DNA of 64,000 bases from Streptomyces sp. SLBN-118 (lineage in GTDB: Bacteria; Actinomycetota; Actinomycetes; Streptomycetales; Streptomycetaceae). Every line of letters starts with the position of its first letter. The first letter of the stretch is position 1. The position numbers were made by a program, and so were the translations under genes. A model generated the notes under the pieces. The model was given only the letters and a program-made list of their open reading frames with translations. It did not search any database and had not been told where the DNA came from. The DNA lies in the NCBI RefSeq assembly GCF_006715635.1, contig NZ_VFNP01000001.1:558001-622000 (forward strand), written 5' to 3'. Positions 55,914 to 64,000 of this stretch are shown in pieces.

Positions 55914-58900
55914 GTGGCTTACGCACGAAATGCCAGGGGGTGCTCTTTGTGGGAGCAACGGGACGGACAGGAACCCATCGACCAGGGTGAGTTACCTGAC
56001 GCCGCGGGGATGTCATTCCCCGCACAACTCCGGCGCCTGCGTGTCCGGCGAGGCCTGTCACTGGCCGATCTGGCCCGTCAGACGCACTACAGCAAAGGCT
56101 ACTTGAGCAAGATCGAGACAGGTTCGAAGCCTGCGACCTTCGACGTCGCGCGCCGCTGTGACCAGGTGCTGCGAGCCGAAGGCGAGCTGCTGCGCCTGTT
56201 GCCCGAGGCCGGCTCACCGGGCTCTCGCAGGGGAACGGGGCCTGCGGCAGGGCCGGAGTCCGGTGGTGAGTGTCCGTACCAGGGCCTGTCGGCGTTCACA
56301 TCGCACGATGCCGGACGGTTCTTCGGACGCGAGCGTGTCACCGCCGCCCTGGTCGACCGGGTCTTCGAACGGATCGGCGGCGGACCGCTGATGCTGGTCG
56401 CACCCTCCGGTGGGGGCAAGTCCTCGCTGCTCAACGCCGGCCTGGTGCCCGCCCTGCGCCGCAGGGGCGCCTTCCCGATGCCGGGTGCGGACGCGTGGCC
56501 CGTGGTGATGTTCACCCCCACGGCGCATCCGCTGGACGAACTCCTCGACTGCACGGGGAAGGTCCTCGGAACCTCGCTCGACATCACCGTCCAGGAGTTG
56601 CGCGACCGCCCGCATGCGCTGCTGGACGCCGTCAACACGATGCCGGCTCCGGCCCCGGCGGGCCCCGGGGACCGCGAACCTCCTCCCAGCCGACTGGTGC
56701 TGCTGGTCGATCAGTTCGAGGAGCTCTTCACCCTGTGCTCCGACGAGGCCGAGCGACGCGCGTTCGTATCCGTGCTCTCGGCGGTGGCCACATCGGGGCC
56801 GGCCGCAGGCGAGCAGAGTCCGGCAGTTGTCGTGCTGGGTGTACGCGCCGACTTCTCCGGGCACTGCCTCGACGTTCCCGAACTGGCTTCCGTCTTCACG
56901 GACGCGCTGTTCGTGCTACCTCCGATGTCCATGGAGGAACTGCGGGAGTCGATCACCCGTCCGGCGGAGCCGGCCGGTCTGACGCTCGAACCGGGTCTGG
57001 TCCAACTCCTGCTCCGTGACGCGGGGTTACGCGACGAGCCGGGCAGGATGCCCCACCACACGCCGCCCGGCGCACTTCCCCTGCTGTCCCACACGCTGAG
57101 GGCCACCTGGCAGCAGCGCGACGGCTCCACGCTGACGGTCGCCGGATACGAGCGAACTGGAGGCATCCAGGGCGCGATCGCGCGGACCGCCGAGGATGTC
57201 TTCGCGGGCTTGTACCCCGCCGAGCAGAAGACGATCCGCCGCATCCTGGTACGGCTGGTCCATGTCGCCGACGGCGCCGGGCCGACTCGGCGCCGGATGA
57301 GCCGTACCGCCCTGATGGAACAACTGGCAAACACGGACGGATCCGCCGCCGCGCTCGACGCCTTCGTACGGGCCCGGCTCATCACCCTCGACCGGGACAC
57401 CGTGGAGATCACCCACGAGGCCCTTCTGCACGCCTGGCCGCGACTGCACGGGTGGATCAGTGCCGACCGGGCGGGGCTTCTGATCCATCAGCAACTGGCC
57501 CGCGACGCGGGAGAATGGGAGCGCGAGGAGCGCGACCCCTCCCACCTCTACCGCGGGAGCCGGCTCGCCGCAGTCCGCGCCTGGGCCGACGACCTCGACG
57601 GCCGGGCCCGGCTCACCCCCCTGGAGGGGCAGTTCCTTCAGGCCAGTCAGGCGGAGCAACGGAGCACGGAAGAGCGCGCCAGGCACCAGGTCCGGCAGCA
57701 GCGCAGGCTCATGGCCACCCTCGCCGTTCTGCTGGGACTGGCCGTCACCGCCGGAGCCGTCGCCTATCACCAGCGCTCCGGCGCACTCGCCCAGGGACGC
57801 GTCGCCCGTTCACAGGCCCTTGCCGCACAGTCCACCTCCCTGGCAGCGGGCCAGCCGGAGGCTTCGCTGCTGCTCGCCGAGCGGGCGTATCGCACCTCGG
57901 CGACGACGGAGGCACGAGGAGCCCTGCTCAGTACGCAGGCGCAGTACTTCTCGGCCCGGCTCACCGGGCACAGCGGTCCGGTCAACGCCGTGGTCTTCGC
58001 GCCGGACAACAGGACGCTGGCGACGGCCAGTTCCGACGGCACGGTCAAGATGTGGCGTGTGGCCGACCGCCGGCAGATCGCGTCGTTCTCCGCGCCCGGA
58101 CGGGTTCGCGCGGTCGCCTTCAGCCCCGACGGACACACGCTCGCCGCGACGTCCACCGACGGCCCGGTACGACTGTGGGACACCACGAGCCGCCGTACGA
58201 AAGCCGTTCTTCCCGCCGCAACCAAAGCCACTCGGGCGCTGGCCTTCGAACCCCACGGGACCGCTCTCGCCACCGCCGGTCCCGACGGAAGGATCAGACT
58301 GTGGCGGGCCTCCGGGGCCCACAGCCTGATGGCGACCCTCGCGGGCCATGACGGAGACATCAACGCCCTGGCCTACGCCCCCGACGGCCTGACCCTGGCG
58401 TCGGCCGGCGCGGATCGCACCGTACGGCTGTGGGACGCGGTCCGCGCCCGCCCGACGGCCGTGCTGCGGGGTCATACCGACGAGGTTCTGGGAGTCGCGT
58501 TCGCTCCCGACGGGCGAGCCGTCGTCAGCGGCGGCGTCGACCGGACCCTGCGGCTGTGGGACCTGGCCGGCCGCCGGACGACCGCGACCCTGGCCGGGCA
58601 CAGCGACGACATCAACGCCGTCGCCTACACCCCGGACGGCACCACGGTGATCAGCGCGGGCGGCGACGGCTCGACGCGTCTGTGGGACGTACGCAGCGGC
58701 CGCCTGACCAGCACCCTGTCCGGCCACACCGACTATGTGCAGGGGGTCGCCGTCGACTCCGGCGGCTCGGTGGTGGCCACGGCCGGGTTCGACGACTCCG
58801 TTGTGCTGTGGGACCTTCGCCGGTCGGTCCTTGCGGCGCGTCCGTTCACCGAGATCTGGAAGGCGGCCTACAGCCCTGACGGCGGGCGGCTGGCGACGGC

Positions 58901-59810
58901 GGACGCCGATCACACGGTTCGGTTGTGGGACGTGCCGGGGCGGCGTCTGCTCGCCACGTTCGCCGGACACAGTGGAACCGTGTTCTCGGTGGCCTTCAGC
59001 CCTGACGGGCGCATGCTGGCCTCCGCCGGATCCGACGGCACCGTCCGCCTGTGGGACCTGCCGCGGCGACGGCCGCTCGCCACACTCACGGGCCACACCG
59101 GAGCAGTGTTCTCGGTCGCTTTCGGCCCCGACGGGCGCACCCTGGCCTCCGCCGGATCCGATCGCACCGTCCGCCTGTGGGACCTGCCGCGGCGGCGACT
59201 GCTCGCCACACTCACCGGCCACACCGATTTCGCCAACGACGTCACCTTCAGCCCCGACGGCCGCACTCTGGCAAGCGCCGGGGACGACCTGACCGTGCGG
59301 CTGTGGGACGTTTCCCGGCGCCGCGCCCTGGCCTCGCTCAGCGGCCACACCGGCGCGGTGCGTGGTGTGGACTTCAGTCCGGACCGGCTGACCCTCGCGA
59401 GCAGCAGCAACGACGGCACCGTACGGCTGTGGGACACCCGGCGCCGCCGGACGGTGGCGATACTCACCGGCCACACCGGCTCCGTACGGGGGGTCGCCTT
59501 CTCCCCCGACGGCCGCACCCTGGCGAGCAGCGGCAATGACCGGACCGTGCGGTTGTGGGACGTTCCCGGGCGCCGCCTGGTGGCGGCTCTGGCCGGTCAT
59601 ACCAACGCGGTGTGGGGCGTGGCCTTCGCGCCCGACGGCCGGACGGTGGCCAGCAGCAGCAACGACGGCACCGTACGGCTCTGGAATCTGGACACCGCTG
59701 CCCGGCTGGCCGAGATCTGCAGGCTGAGCGCCACCATCAGCCGCGAGGACCGGGACAAACTCATGCCCGGCCTCTCCCTGACCCTCGGCTCCACCTGCGG
59801 CCGCACGTGA
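55914..59810 (+). CDS. HTH-STAND ATPase with transmembrane helix and 14 WD40 repeats
   Basis: 1298 residues from GTG 55914; TTG 55947, six bases after AGGGGG, is a good alternative start. Residues about 37-90 are an Xre-type helix-turn-helix (LRRLRVRRGLSLADLARQT). A STAND/NACHT-like ATPase follows, with FFGRE (136-140), P-loop APSGGGKSS (163-171) and Walker B LLVDQFEEL. A single TM helix lies at about 600-620. The C-terminal half has 14 WD40 repeats (blades ending RLWD or LWD), enough for two seven-bladed propellers, predicted to be outside the cell. It may sense an external ligand and control transcription. Confidence 0.9.
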   Translation: MAYARNARGCSLWEQRDGQEPIDQGELPDAAGMSFPAQLRRLRVRRGLSLADLARQTHYSKGYLSKIETGSKPATFDVARRCDQVLRAEGELLRLLPEAGSPGSRRGTGPAAGPESGGECPYQGLSAFTSHDAGRFFGRERVTAALVDRVFERIGGGPLMLVAPSGGGKSSLLNAGLVPALRRRGAFPMPGADAWPVVMFTPTAHPLDELLDCTGKVLGTSLDITVQELRDRPHALLDAVNTMPAPAPAGPGDREPPPSRLVLLVDQFEELFTLCSDEAERRAFVSVLSAVATSGPAAGEQSPAVVVLGVRADFSGHCLDVPELASVFTDALFVLPPMSMEELRESITRPAEPAGLTLEPGLVQLLLRDAGLRDEPGRMPHHTPPGALPLLSHTLRATWQQRDGSTLTVAGYERTGGIQGAIARTAEDVFAGLYPAEQKTIRRILVRLVHVADGAGPTRRRMSRTALMEQLANTDGSAAALDAFVRARLITLDRDTVEITHEALLHAWPRLHGWISADRAGLLIHQQLARDAGEWEREERDPSHLYRGSRLAAVRAWADDLDGRARLTPLEGQFLQASQAEQRSTEERARHQVRQQRRLMATLAVLLGLAVTAGAVAYHQRSGALAQGRVARSQALAAQSTSLAAGQPEASLLLAERAYRTSATTEARGALLSTQAQYFSARLTGHSGPVNAVVFAPDNRTLATASSDGTVKMWRVADRRQIASFSAPGRVRAVAFSPDGHTLAATSTDGPVRLWDTTSRRTKAVLPAATKATRALAFEPHGTALATAGPDGRIRLWRASGAHSLMATLAGHDGDINALAYAPDGLTLASAGADRTVRLWDAVRARPTAVLRGHTDEVLGVAFAPDGRAVVSGGVDRTLRLWDLAGRRTTATLAGHSDDINAVAYTPDGTTVISAGGDGSTRLWDVRSGRLTSTLSGHTDYVQGVAVDSGGSVVATAGFDDSVVLWDLRRSVLAARPFTEIWKAAYSPDGGRLATADADHTVRLWDVPGRRLLATFAGHSGTVFSVAFSPDGRMLASAGSDGTVRLWDLPRRRPLATLTGHTGAVFSVAFGPDGRTLASAGSDRTVRLWDLPRRRLLATLTGHTDFANDVTFSPDGRTLASAGDDLTVRLWDVSRRRALASLSGHTGAVRGVDFSPDRLTLASSSNDGTVRLWDTRRRRTVAILTGHTGSVRGVAFSPDGRTLASSGNDRTVRLWDVPGRRLVAALAGHTNAVWGVAFAPDGRTVASSSNDGTVRLWNLDTAARLAEICRLSATISREDRDKLMPGLSLTLGSTCGRT

Positions 59811-59893
59811 TCGGCTCGCAGAAATGCCCGCCACGAGGAGACCGGCGCCGCAACCTGACGGAAACTGAAAACACAGGGCGGTGAGGAGGAGAC

Positions 59894-60352
59894 ATGAGCG
59901 AGAGCTCCATGGGCGACGAGGTCTACCAGCCGGACGGGTCCGAGGTACAGGACGACGCCGGGCTGCTGGACGCCGAGGACACGCTCGAGGATCCCGCGCT
60001 GCAGATCCTCTCCGACGGGTACTCCCCACCGGAGCGGCCCTGGGCCGTGGAGCGGGTGGGCACCACCGCCGAGGAGCAGCACCGCGGCGAGAGTCTGGAC
60101 GACCGGCTGGCCGAGGAGACGCCCGACGTCGCCGTTCCCGTCGGGGACGGGCTGGGAGACACCTGGGACACGGACGGTGAGCTGATCGACGGCGAGGTCG
60201 GGGAGGAGCGCGCCGGCAGGCTCGTGGCTCCTGACGAGGGGGCTCACTCCGGCCTGGAGAAGGACATGATCGCTACCGACGTCGGCATCGACGGCGCGGC
60301 CTCGGCGGAGGAGGCGGCGATGCATCTGATCCCGGAGTCCGAGCAGTTCTGA
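59894..60352 (+). CDS. DUF5709 family protein
   Basis: 152 residues, very acidic. The DUF5709 pattern is clear: LLDAEDTLEDPALQILSDGY, YSPPERPWAV, EEQHRGESLDDRLAEE and AASAEEAAMHLI at the C-terminus. GAGGAGGAG lies just before the ATG. Members are widespread in Actinobacteria and are of unknown function, probably soluble. It is followed by a bidirectional terminator. Confidence 0.9.
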   Translation: MSESSMGDEVYQPDGSEVQDDAGLLDAEDTLEDPALQILSDGYSPPERPWAVERVGTTAEEQHRGESLDDRLAEETPDVAVPVGDGLGDTWDTDGELIDGEVGEERAGRLVAPDEGAHSGLEKDMIATDVGIDGAASAEEAAMHLIPESEQF

Positions 60353-60364
60353 CCGCACATGACT

Positions 60365-60394
60365 GCGGCGGGCACCCGGCTGGGCACCCGCCGC
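60365..60394. terminator. Bidirectional hairpin (8-bp GC stem)
   Basis: GCGGCGGG (60365-60372) pairs with CCCGCCGC (60387-60394), with an inner CCC/GGG pair. It is between the DUF5709 gene and the convergent L31 gene. Confidence 0.65.
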
Positions 60395-60408
60395 TGGACG
60401 TGGGGTGG

Positions 60409-60666
60409 TCAGCCCCTGGAGGCTGCGGACGCGTATCGGCGCTCGAACCGTTCGATGCGGCCGGCGGTGTCCACGACCCGCGAGGTTCCCGTGTAGAACG
60501 GATGGCTCGCGGAGGAGATCTCCACGTCGATGACGGGATAGGTGTTGCCGTCCTCCCACTCCACTCGCTGGGCGGAGTCCGCGGTCGAGGTCGTCAGGAA
60601 AGCAGTGCCCGCCGCACGGTCACGGAAGACGACCGGCCGGGATATGGGGTGGATACGAGACTTCAT
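60409..60666 (-). CDS. rpmE2: 50S ribosomal protein L31 type B (zinc-independent)
   Basis: 85 residues. The L31 type B pattern is present: [20 protein letters not shown], then [16 protein letters not shown] and RIERFERRY. It has no cysteines, so it is the C-minus form that replaces the zinc-binding L31 when zinc is low. An adjacent L33 gene on the same strand is also cysteine-free. Such pairs are commonly under Zur control. Confidence 0.93.
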   Translation of the reverse strand: MKSRIHPISRPVVFRDRAAGTAFLTTSTADSAQRVEWEDGNTYPVIDVEISSASHPFYTGTSRVVDTAGRIERFERRYASAASRG

Positions 60667-60719
60667 GCGCGGATCCTTCGCTTGAGAGGATTTGGCCGGG
60701 TGCGGCGTGCGTGAGCCGG

Positions 60720-60884
60720 TCAGCGTTCCTCGCGGAACTCGACATGCCGGCCGAGGGCGGGGTCGTACTTGCGCAGGAGCAGGCGGTCGGGGTGGTTGCG
60801 CCGGTTCTTGCGGGTGACGTAGATGTGACCGGTTCCGGCAGTCGACCGGAGCGTAATGACCGGTCGGGTGTCACTTCGTGCCAT
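60720..60884 (-). CDS. rpmG: 50S ribosomal protein L33 (zinc-independent paralog)
   Basis: 54 residues from ATG 60884 with GGAGG six bases upstream. The L33 sequence is clear: [39 protein letters not shown]. The zinc ligand positions are not cysteine (KYDP instead of KYCP), so it is the C-minus paralog. It is upstream of and probably co-transcribed with the L31 type B gene. Confidence 0.93.
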   Translation of the reverse strand: MARSDTRPVITLRSTAGTGHIYVTRKNRRNHPDRLLLRKYDPALGRHVEFREER

Positions 60885-60905
60885 GCGGTTCCTCCAGATG
60901 GCCAT

Positions 60906-60936
60906 CGTTACCAGTAGCTTGCTAGTGGTGGTAACG
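60906..60936. promoter_or_regulatory. Nested palindrome upstream of rpmG-rpmE2, possible Zur or other operator
   Basis: Outer arms CGTTACCA (60906-60913) and TGGTAACG (60929-60936) are perfect inverted repeats. An inner imperfect palindrome, CCAGTAGC TT GCTAGTGG, occupies 60911-60928. It lies 22 bp upstream of the rpmG start, where zinc control would be expected. It does not match the AT-rich Zur box I know, so the regulator is not assigned. Confidence 0.5.
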
Positions 60937-60989
60937 CGTCGAGGCCCTGCCGCATTCCCCTGCCCCCGAGTGGTCACCTGTGGCGCGCG

Positions 60990-61517
60990 TCAGGGCTTCG
61001 CGCCGCGGGGCACGGCCATCTCGGTCAGCCGGGCTGCCCCCGCGCCGAGGTGCGACCAGGCGCCCGGCACCCGCAGGACGGCGATGGCGGACGTCGGGAA
61101 TTTCGTACGCGTCTGCTCCAGCGCGACACCCTCTGCCTCCCCGGCGAGCATCAGGACCAGGTCCTGCATGCCCGGGTTGTGCCCGATCAGCAGCAGAGTG
61201 CGCACGTGTGCGGGCGTCTCCCGTACGACATCGAGCAATTCCGTCGCACTCGCGCCGTACAGGCGCACGTCATGGGTCACCGGGGTCGCGACGCCGGCCT
61301 CCGCCGAGGCGAGGTCCCATGTCTGCCTGGTGCGGCGGGCGGTGGAGCAGACAGCAAGATCAGGGACGCAGTCGGCCTCGCGCAGCCAGCGGCCGGCGGC
61401 CGGGGCGTCGCGTCGGCCACGCGGCGCGAGCGGCCGCTCGTGGTCGGCCACATCGTCGGGCCAGGCGGACTTGGCGTGCCGCAGCACGACCAGGCGCCGG
61501 GAGTCTGCAGCTGTCAT
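60990..61517 (-). CDS. SixA-type phosphohistidine phosphatase (histidine phosphatase family)
   Basis: 175 residues from ATG 61517. The catalytic motif is LRHAKSAW with His14, and the second active-site His is in LLIGHNPGMQD. The length matches SixA-like phosphatases rather than phosphoglycerate mutases. The gene overlaps the stop of the CysRS-like gene by four bases (ATGA), so the pair is co-translated. Target is unknown. Confidence 0.88.
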   Translation of the reverse strand: MTAADSRRLVVLRHAKSAWPDDVADHERPLAPRGRRDAPAAGRWLREADCVPDLAVCSTARRTRQTWDLASAEAGVATPVTHDVRLYGASATELLDVVRETPAHVRTLLLIGHNPGMQDLVLMLAGEAEGVALEQTRTKFPTSAIAVLRVPGAWSHLGAGAARLTEMAVPRGAKP

Positions 61518-62326
61518 CGCGTCTCCTTGGGCTGGCGGCCGACCTCGCGTGCGAGGTCGAGACCGAGGACACGGTCGAGATGGGCGAAGGTCTCGAACTT
61601 GGCGCCGCCCGGGACGTCCGAGTCCCGCGCCAGGCCGACCAGCAGCTCCAGAACGGCCGGCACGCCGAGATTGTCGTCGAGCGCGGCATAGGCCCGCTGC
61701 AGCAGGTCGGCGGGGATCGGCCGGGACGGCTCCCGCGCCCAGTCGGCCACCTGTTGCCGCCAGTGCCCCAGGAACCTCCCGGTCTCGGCGAGCGCGGCGA
61801 GAGTGACGGTGACCGGCACGCTGTGGGCGTGGCCGAGGAGAAGCATTCTGACGGCGAGCGGATCGGCCCCTTCGAGGCCCAGGTCAATCGCAATGGGTGC
61901 GTTGACGCCGCCCACGTCGATCCGGGCACCGTCGCCGGCGTCGGCGGTGTCGCTGCCGGTGCCGTGGGCGAACAGGTGCACGTCGGCCGGTGCGCCGGGT
62001 GACCCAGTCGCATCATGAGCGTCGACGGCGGCAGGCGGATGGATGCCGAGTGCGCCCATGGCCCGGTCGAGCGCCCGGGCACGCTCGTCCGGCAGATCCG
62101 GCGCGGTGAGGACCGTGACGGCCTGCAGACCGTGCAGCTCCGCCGCGCGTGCCAGTACGTCGCCGACCAGAGGCGCGCGCAGATGCGCCGCGCCGATCGC
62201 CGGGGCGGACGTCGTGTCTGTCGCGGCGTCGATGCCCGGCAGGTGGACGCAGATACGCAGCAGATGGCGATGCCCCGGGGGAATCTCCGCGAGGCGGCCG
62301 GTGCGGGTGTCGGCGATACGCAGCAT
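61514..62326 (-). CDS. Degenerate cysteinyl-tRNA synthetase-like protein
   Basis: 270 residues from ATG 62326. Similarity to CysRS/MshC is clear in the C-terminal half: ADLLQRAYAALDDNLGVPAVLELL and GAKFETFAHLDRVLGLDLAR. In the N-terminal half the HIGH-like and KMSKS motifs are missing, and zinc ligands are not visible (few Cys). So it is not expected to aminoacylate. The sequence is conserved in style and coding, thus a domesticated paralog rather than a pseudogene. It is coupled to the SixA-like phosphatase. Confidence 0.7.
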   Translation of the reverse strand: MLRIADTRTGRLAEIPPGHRHLLRICVHLPGIDAATDTTSAPAIGAAHLRAPLVGDVLARAAELHGLQAVTVLTAPDLPDERARALDRAMGALGIHPPAAVDAHDATGSPGAPADVHLFAHGTGSDTADAGDGARIDVGGVNAPIAIDLGLEGADPLAVRMLLLGHAHSVPVTVTLAALAETGRFLGHWRQQVADWAREPSRPIPADLLQRAYAALDDNLGVPAVLELLVGLARDSDVPGGAKFETFAHLDRVLGLDLAREVGRQPKETR

Positions 62327-62524
62327 GTTCTGGAGGCTAGTCGCGGAAACCTCCCGTGCGCGGGATGCCGGACCACGCCGCCGCGAACCACTGGGGGTCG
62401 GTGCGGTGCCACCGGGCCATGGTCGGCGCACACTGAAGGTGCGCACAGCGCGCCGGTTACGGGGCTCACCGCACCTGTTGATCTTCCACTACGAGATCTG
62501 GCCGGGCTGTGACCAGGAGGAGCC

Positions 62525-63070
62525 ATGCCCGAACATGCCGCTCAGGACCCTCCGTCCCGCATATTCGTTGTCACACAGGATCTGCTGCACCGCGCGGCCC
62601 GCGTGCTCGGGCACCGGCGGCCTGCCGGAGCTACGACTCCGCTGCGGCCCGCTCGGTCCGAGCAGCTCAGAACGCTCGCGGACGTGCTCGACGCGGCGGT
62701 CGCCGCACAGCCTCTGGCGGACCGGCTGGTGGCCGCGTGCGGAGAGCCGGAGCCGGTACCGGGTGCCGTCGCCATAGCGGCCGGTGAGCAGGTGGTGGTC
62801 TATCACCGGCTGCGGGGGATGGTGCGCGCCCTGCCCGCGGACGACGACGTCGCCGAGGTCAGCGAACGCGCCGTACGACTGCTGTCCTACCACCAGTGGA
62901 TGCTGCACCAGTCGCTCGTCTTCGCCTTCACCACGAACCCGGACTCCCGTGTGGAGGCCGGGCGGCTCCAGTTGAACGGGCTGGGAGCACCTGCCGACGC
63001 TCTTCGCGAGCTGCGCGACCAGGTCCGGGCCGCCGCGGACGGTGTTCCGGACGGGAAGAGCAGGTCATGA
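62525..63070 (+). CDS. Hypothetical protein
   Basis: 181 residues with AGGAGGAG just before the ATG, so translation is well supported. The sequence contains no membrane segment or signal peptide. A His- and Gln-containing helix (RLLSYHQWMLHQSLVFAF) is the most distinctive stretch. I do not recognise the family. It is divergent from the CysRS-like gene. Near its stop are imperfect repeats of TGACGG(G/A)GAGGCCG. Confidence 0.65.
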   Translation: MPEHAAQDPPSRIFVVTQDLLHRAARVLGHRRPAGATTPLRPARSEQLRTLADVLDAAVAAQPLADRLVAACGEPEPVPGAVAIAAGEQVVVYHRLRGMVRALPADDDVAEVSERAVRLLSYHQWMLHQSLVFAFTTNPDSRVEAGRLQLNGLGAPADALRELRDQVRAAADGVPDGKSRS

Positions 63071-63130
63071 CGGGGAGGCCGTGACGGAGAGGCCGTGACG
63101 GGCAGAAGCCTGTCGTCCGGGCGGACAGAC

Positions 63131-63679
63131 CTACGCCCCGGTGACAGCGGCGCCTTGGCAGATCGGGCATCGGCCCCTGCCGTCCCACCCTTCCCATCCG
63201 AAATCCTCGGGCGCGAGCGGTTTTCCTTCCAACTCCCTGCGCACGGCGACCCGATAAATCCAGACCGCACCGATGTAGGGGTGGTAGGCATCGTGGAAGA
63301 CGGGTGATGTCAGCGACGCACCTGTCGCGACCGTCCGTTGCAGAGCACGGAGTTGCTGGAACATCGCCTGCCCGGCAGCGGCGACATCGGTGGTCGCGTC
63401 GATGAAGAGCCGTTCCCGTACTTCATGGATCGCCGCATCGCTCAGTGCCGCGCGGGCCGCCGCGTCCGGGTCGGCCTCGGCGCCCGGGGCCTGTGCGATC
63501 TGGCGCAGCCGCGCGTGGCAGTCACCGGCGGCGGTGATGAACTCGATGTACACGGCCCGCCGCCGCTCCCCCACCCCACGATCCTGTTCGTGGCGATGGC
63601 GAAGGTAGTCGGCCAGAACGGTGCCGGAAATGGCGATGGTGCCACCGCTGACGGCGGCGACGAGTGTCCCCCAGTCCAC
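63131..63679 (-). CDS. Membrane-anchored hypothetical protein with C-terminal CxxC
   Basis: 182 residues from GTG 63679, with GGGGGAG nearby; a longer frame to 63829 is not supported. One N-terminal hydrophobic helix (LVAAVSGGTIAISGTVLA) is followed by RHEQDRGVGERRRAVYIEF and a helical domain. CPICQG lies near the C-terminus and may bind zinc. The arrangement resembles the protein encoded at 47297-47824. Function unknown. Confidence 0.65.
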   Translation of the reverse strand: MDWGTLVAAVSGGTIAISGTVLADYLRHRHEQDRGVGERRRAVYIEFITAAGDCHARLRQIAQAPGAEADPDAAARAALSDAAIHEVRERLFIDATTDVAAAGQAMFQQLRALQRTVATGASLTSPVFHDAYHPYIGAVWIYRVAVRRELEGKPLAPEDFGWEGWDGRGRCPICQGAAVTGA

Positions 63680-63821
63680 GTCTCCCCCAGAAGTGATCAA
63701 CGTCAAAGCCTGGAATCTACGCGTGCCTTGGCGCGCTCCGCAGAGTGGGGTCACTCGCCGAGTAACGGACAACACTGGCTTGAATTCGGACAAGAGTTGG
63801 TCAAAAAGTTGTGAGGTAATT

Positions 63822-63838
63822 GTTGACACTCCGTCAAC
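63822..63838. promoter_or_regulatory. Inverted repeat GTTGAC-ACTCC-GTCAAC in a promoter region
   Basis: A perfect 6-bp inverted repeat, about 64 bp upstream of the last gene. The left arm contains a TTGACA -35-like sequence, so the repeat could overlap a promoter. The regulator is unknown. Confidence 0.4.
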
Positions 63839-63901
63839 TTCGTTCGTTTGGTGACACGCTCGTGGGGTTCAACCCCCCACAGGACGAACAACGGAGATCG
63901 C

Positions 63902-64000
63902 ATGACCCCCCACAAGAACTCCCGGCGCGCCGCTGCCCTCGTAGCCACGGCCGCCATGGTGGTCGTCGGCGTACAGACTGCTTCCGCCACCACCGCACCC
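63902..64000 (+). CDS. Secreted protein, N-terminal part only (cut by window edge)
   Basis: The first 33 codons, from ATG 63902, give an N-terminus with Lys/Arg residues and a hydrophobic stretch ending at an A-x-A site (AALVATAAMVVVGV, then TASA), a standard signal peptide. CGGAG precedes the ATG. The 5' leader has a small hairpin GTGGGG/CCCCAC at 63862-63880. The mature protein lies outside the window and cannot be named. Confidence 0.75.
   Translation, partial: MTPHKNSRRAAALVATAAMVVVGVQTASATTAP

Noticed and set aside
57960-59720. CRISPR-like or satellite repeats
   Set aside because: The ~126-bp periodicity is the protein-coding WD40 repeats; there are no short identical repeats with unique spacers anywhere in the window.
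57810-60029. 739-codon minus-strand frame under the WD40 repeats
   Set aside because: Its repetitiveness mirrors the repeated WD40 DNA on the plus strand; it is an antisense shadow.
60906-60936. Naming the palindrome a Zur box
   Set aside because: The context fits zinc control, but the sequence does not match the AT-rich Zur consensus I know, so it is listed only as a candidate operator.
61514-62326. Annotating this as functional cysteinyl-tRNA synthetase or MshC
   Set aside because: It is too short, and lacks the HIGH and KMSKS motifs and visible zinc ligands needed for activity.

Overview
The window is high-GC DNA with Streptomyces-like features: GTG and TTG starts, GTGA/ATGA translational overlaps, mycothiol-dependent formaldehyde oxidation, DUF5709 and DUF5997 proteins, and a terpene cyclase. 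It comes from a chromosome carrying several specialised-metabolite loci. No tRNA, rRNA, IS element or CRISPR array was seen.

Region 1 (1-7110) is a quaternary-ammonium catabolism module. It holds a choline-dehydrogenase-like GMC oxidoreductase (cut by the left edge), a divergent IclR regulator, and a three-component Rieske N-demethylase (oxygenase, FAD reductase, Rieske ferredoxin). S-(hydroxymethyl)mycothiol dehydrogenase with a metallo-hydrolase follows and fits removal of the formaldehyde released by demethylation. GTTGC/GCAAC inverted repeats in the promoter regions are candidate IclR operators. A decayed PPOX-family pseudogene and a secreted CocE-type hydrolase follow.

Region 2 (10060-18839) is a complete, translationally coupled lstABCDEF operon with the composition and order described for lipstatin, the beta-lactone lipase inhibitor: two FabH/OleA-like synthases, an OleC-like synthetase, an OleD-like reductase, a C-A-T NRPS and a formyltransferase. 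A Tat-exported cholesterol oxidase and a small CMD/DapB-like pair follow.

Region 3 (22868-43118) is the most unusual part: nineteen co-directional minus-strand genes over about 20 kb, mostly overlapping. The 5' half encodes a fatty-acid desaturase, a zinc-ribbon methyltransferase, a family 2 glycosyltransferase, a UDP-sugar 6-dehydrogenase, a TIM-barrel isomerase, two DegT/DnrJ aminotransferases, a sugar epimerase, a FemAB/GNAT-like transferase, a WbqC protein and a PIG-L deacetylase. The 3' half encodes clear counterparts of bacterial bioluminescence proteins, LuxC, LuxA, LuxE and LuxD, then a methyltransferase, an exported tripeptidyl-peptidase, an MFS exporter and a flavin reductase. There is no LuxB. 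I infer that a LuxCDE-type complex makes a fatty aldehyde for a LuxA-like monooxygenase or an aminotransferase, within assembly of an amino-sugar-containing lipid. I do not recognise this cluster as a described system.

Region 4 (43639-64000) is mixed chromosomal content: acetyltransferases (one broken), a lipoprotein, a class I terpene cyclase with all diagnostic motifs, a trypsin-like protease, a class V aminotransferase, a LysR effector domain without HTH paired with DUF5997, a rhomboid-like membrane protein, an amino-acid permease, an HTH-STAND ATPase with 14 WD40 repeats, cysteine-free L31/L33 paralogs, and a SixA phosphatase coupled to a degenerate CysRS-like protein. Several perfect hairpins mark convergent gene ends.
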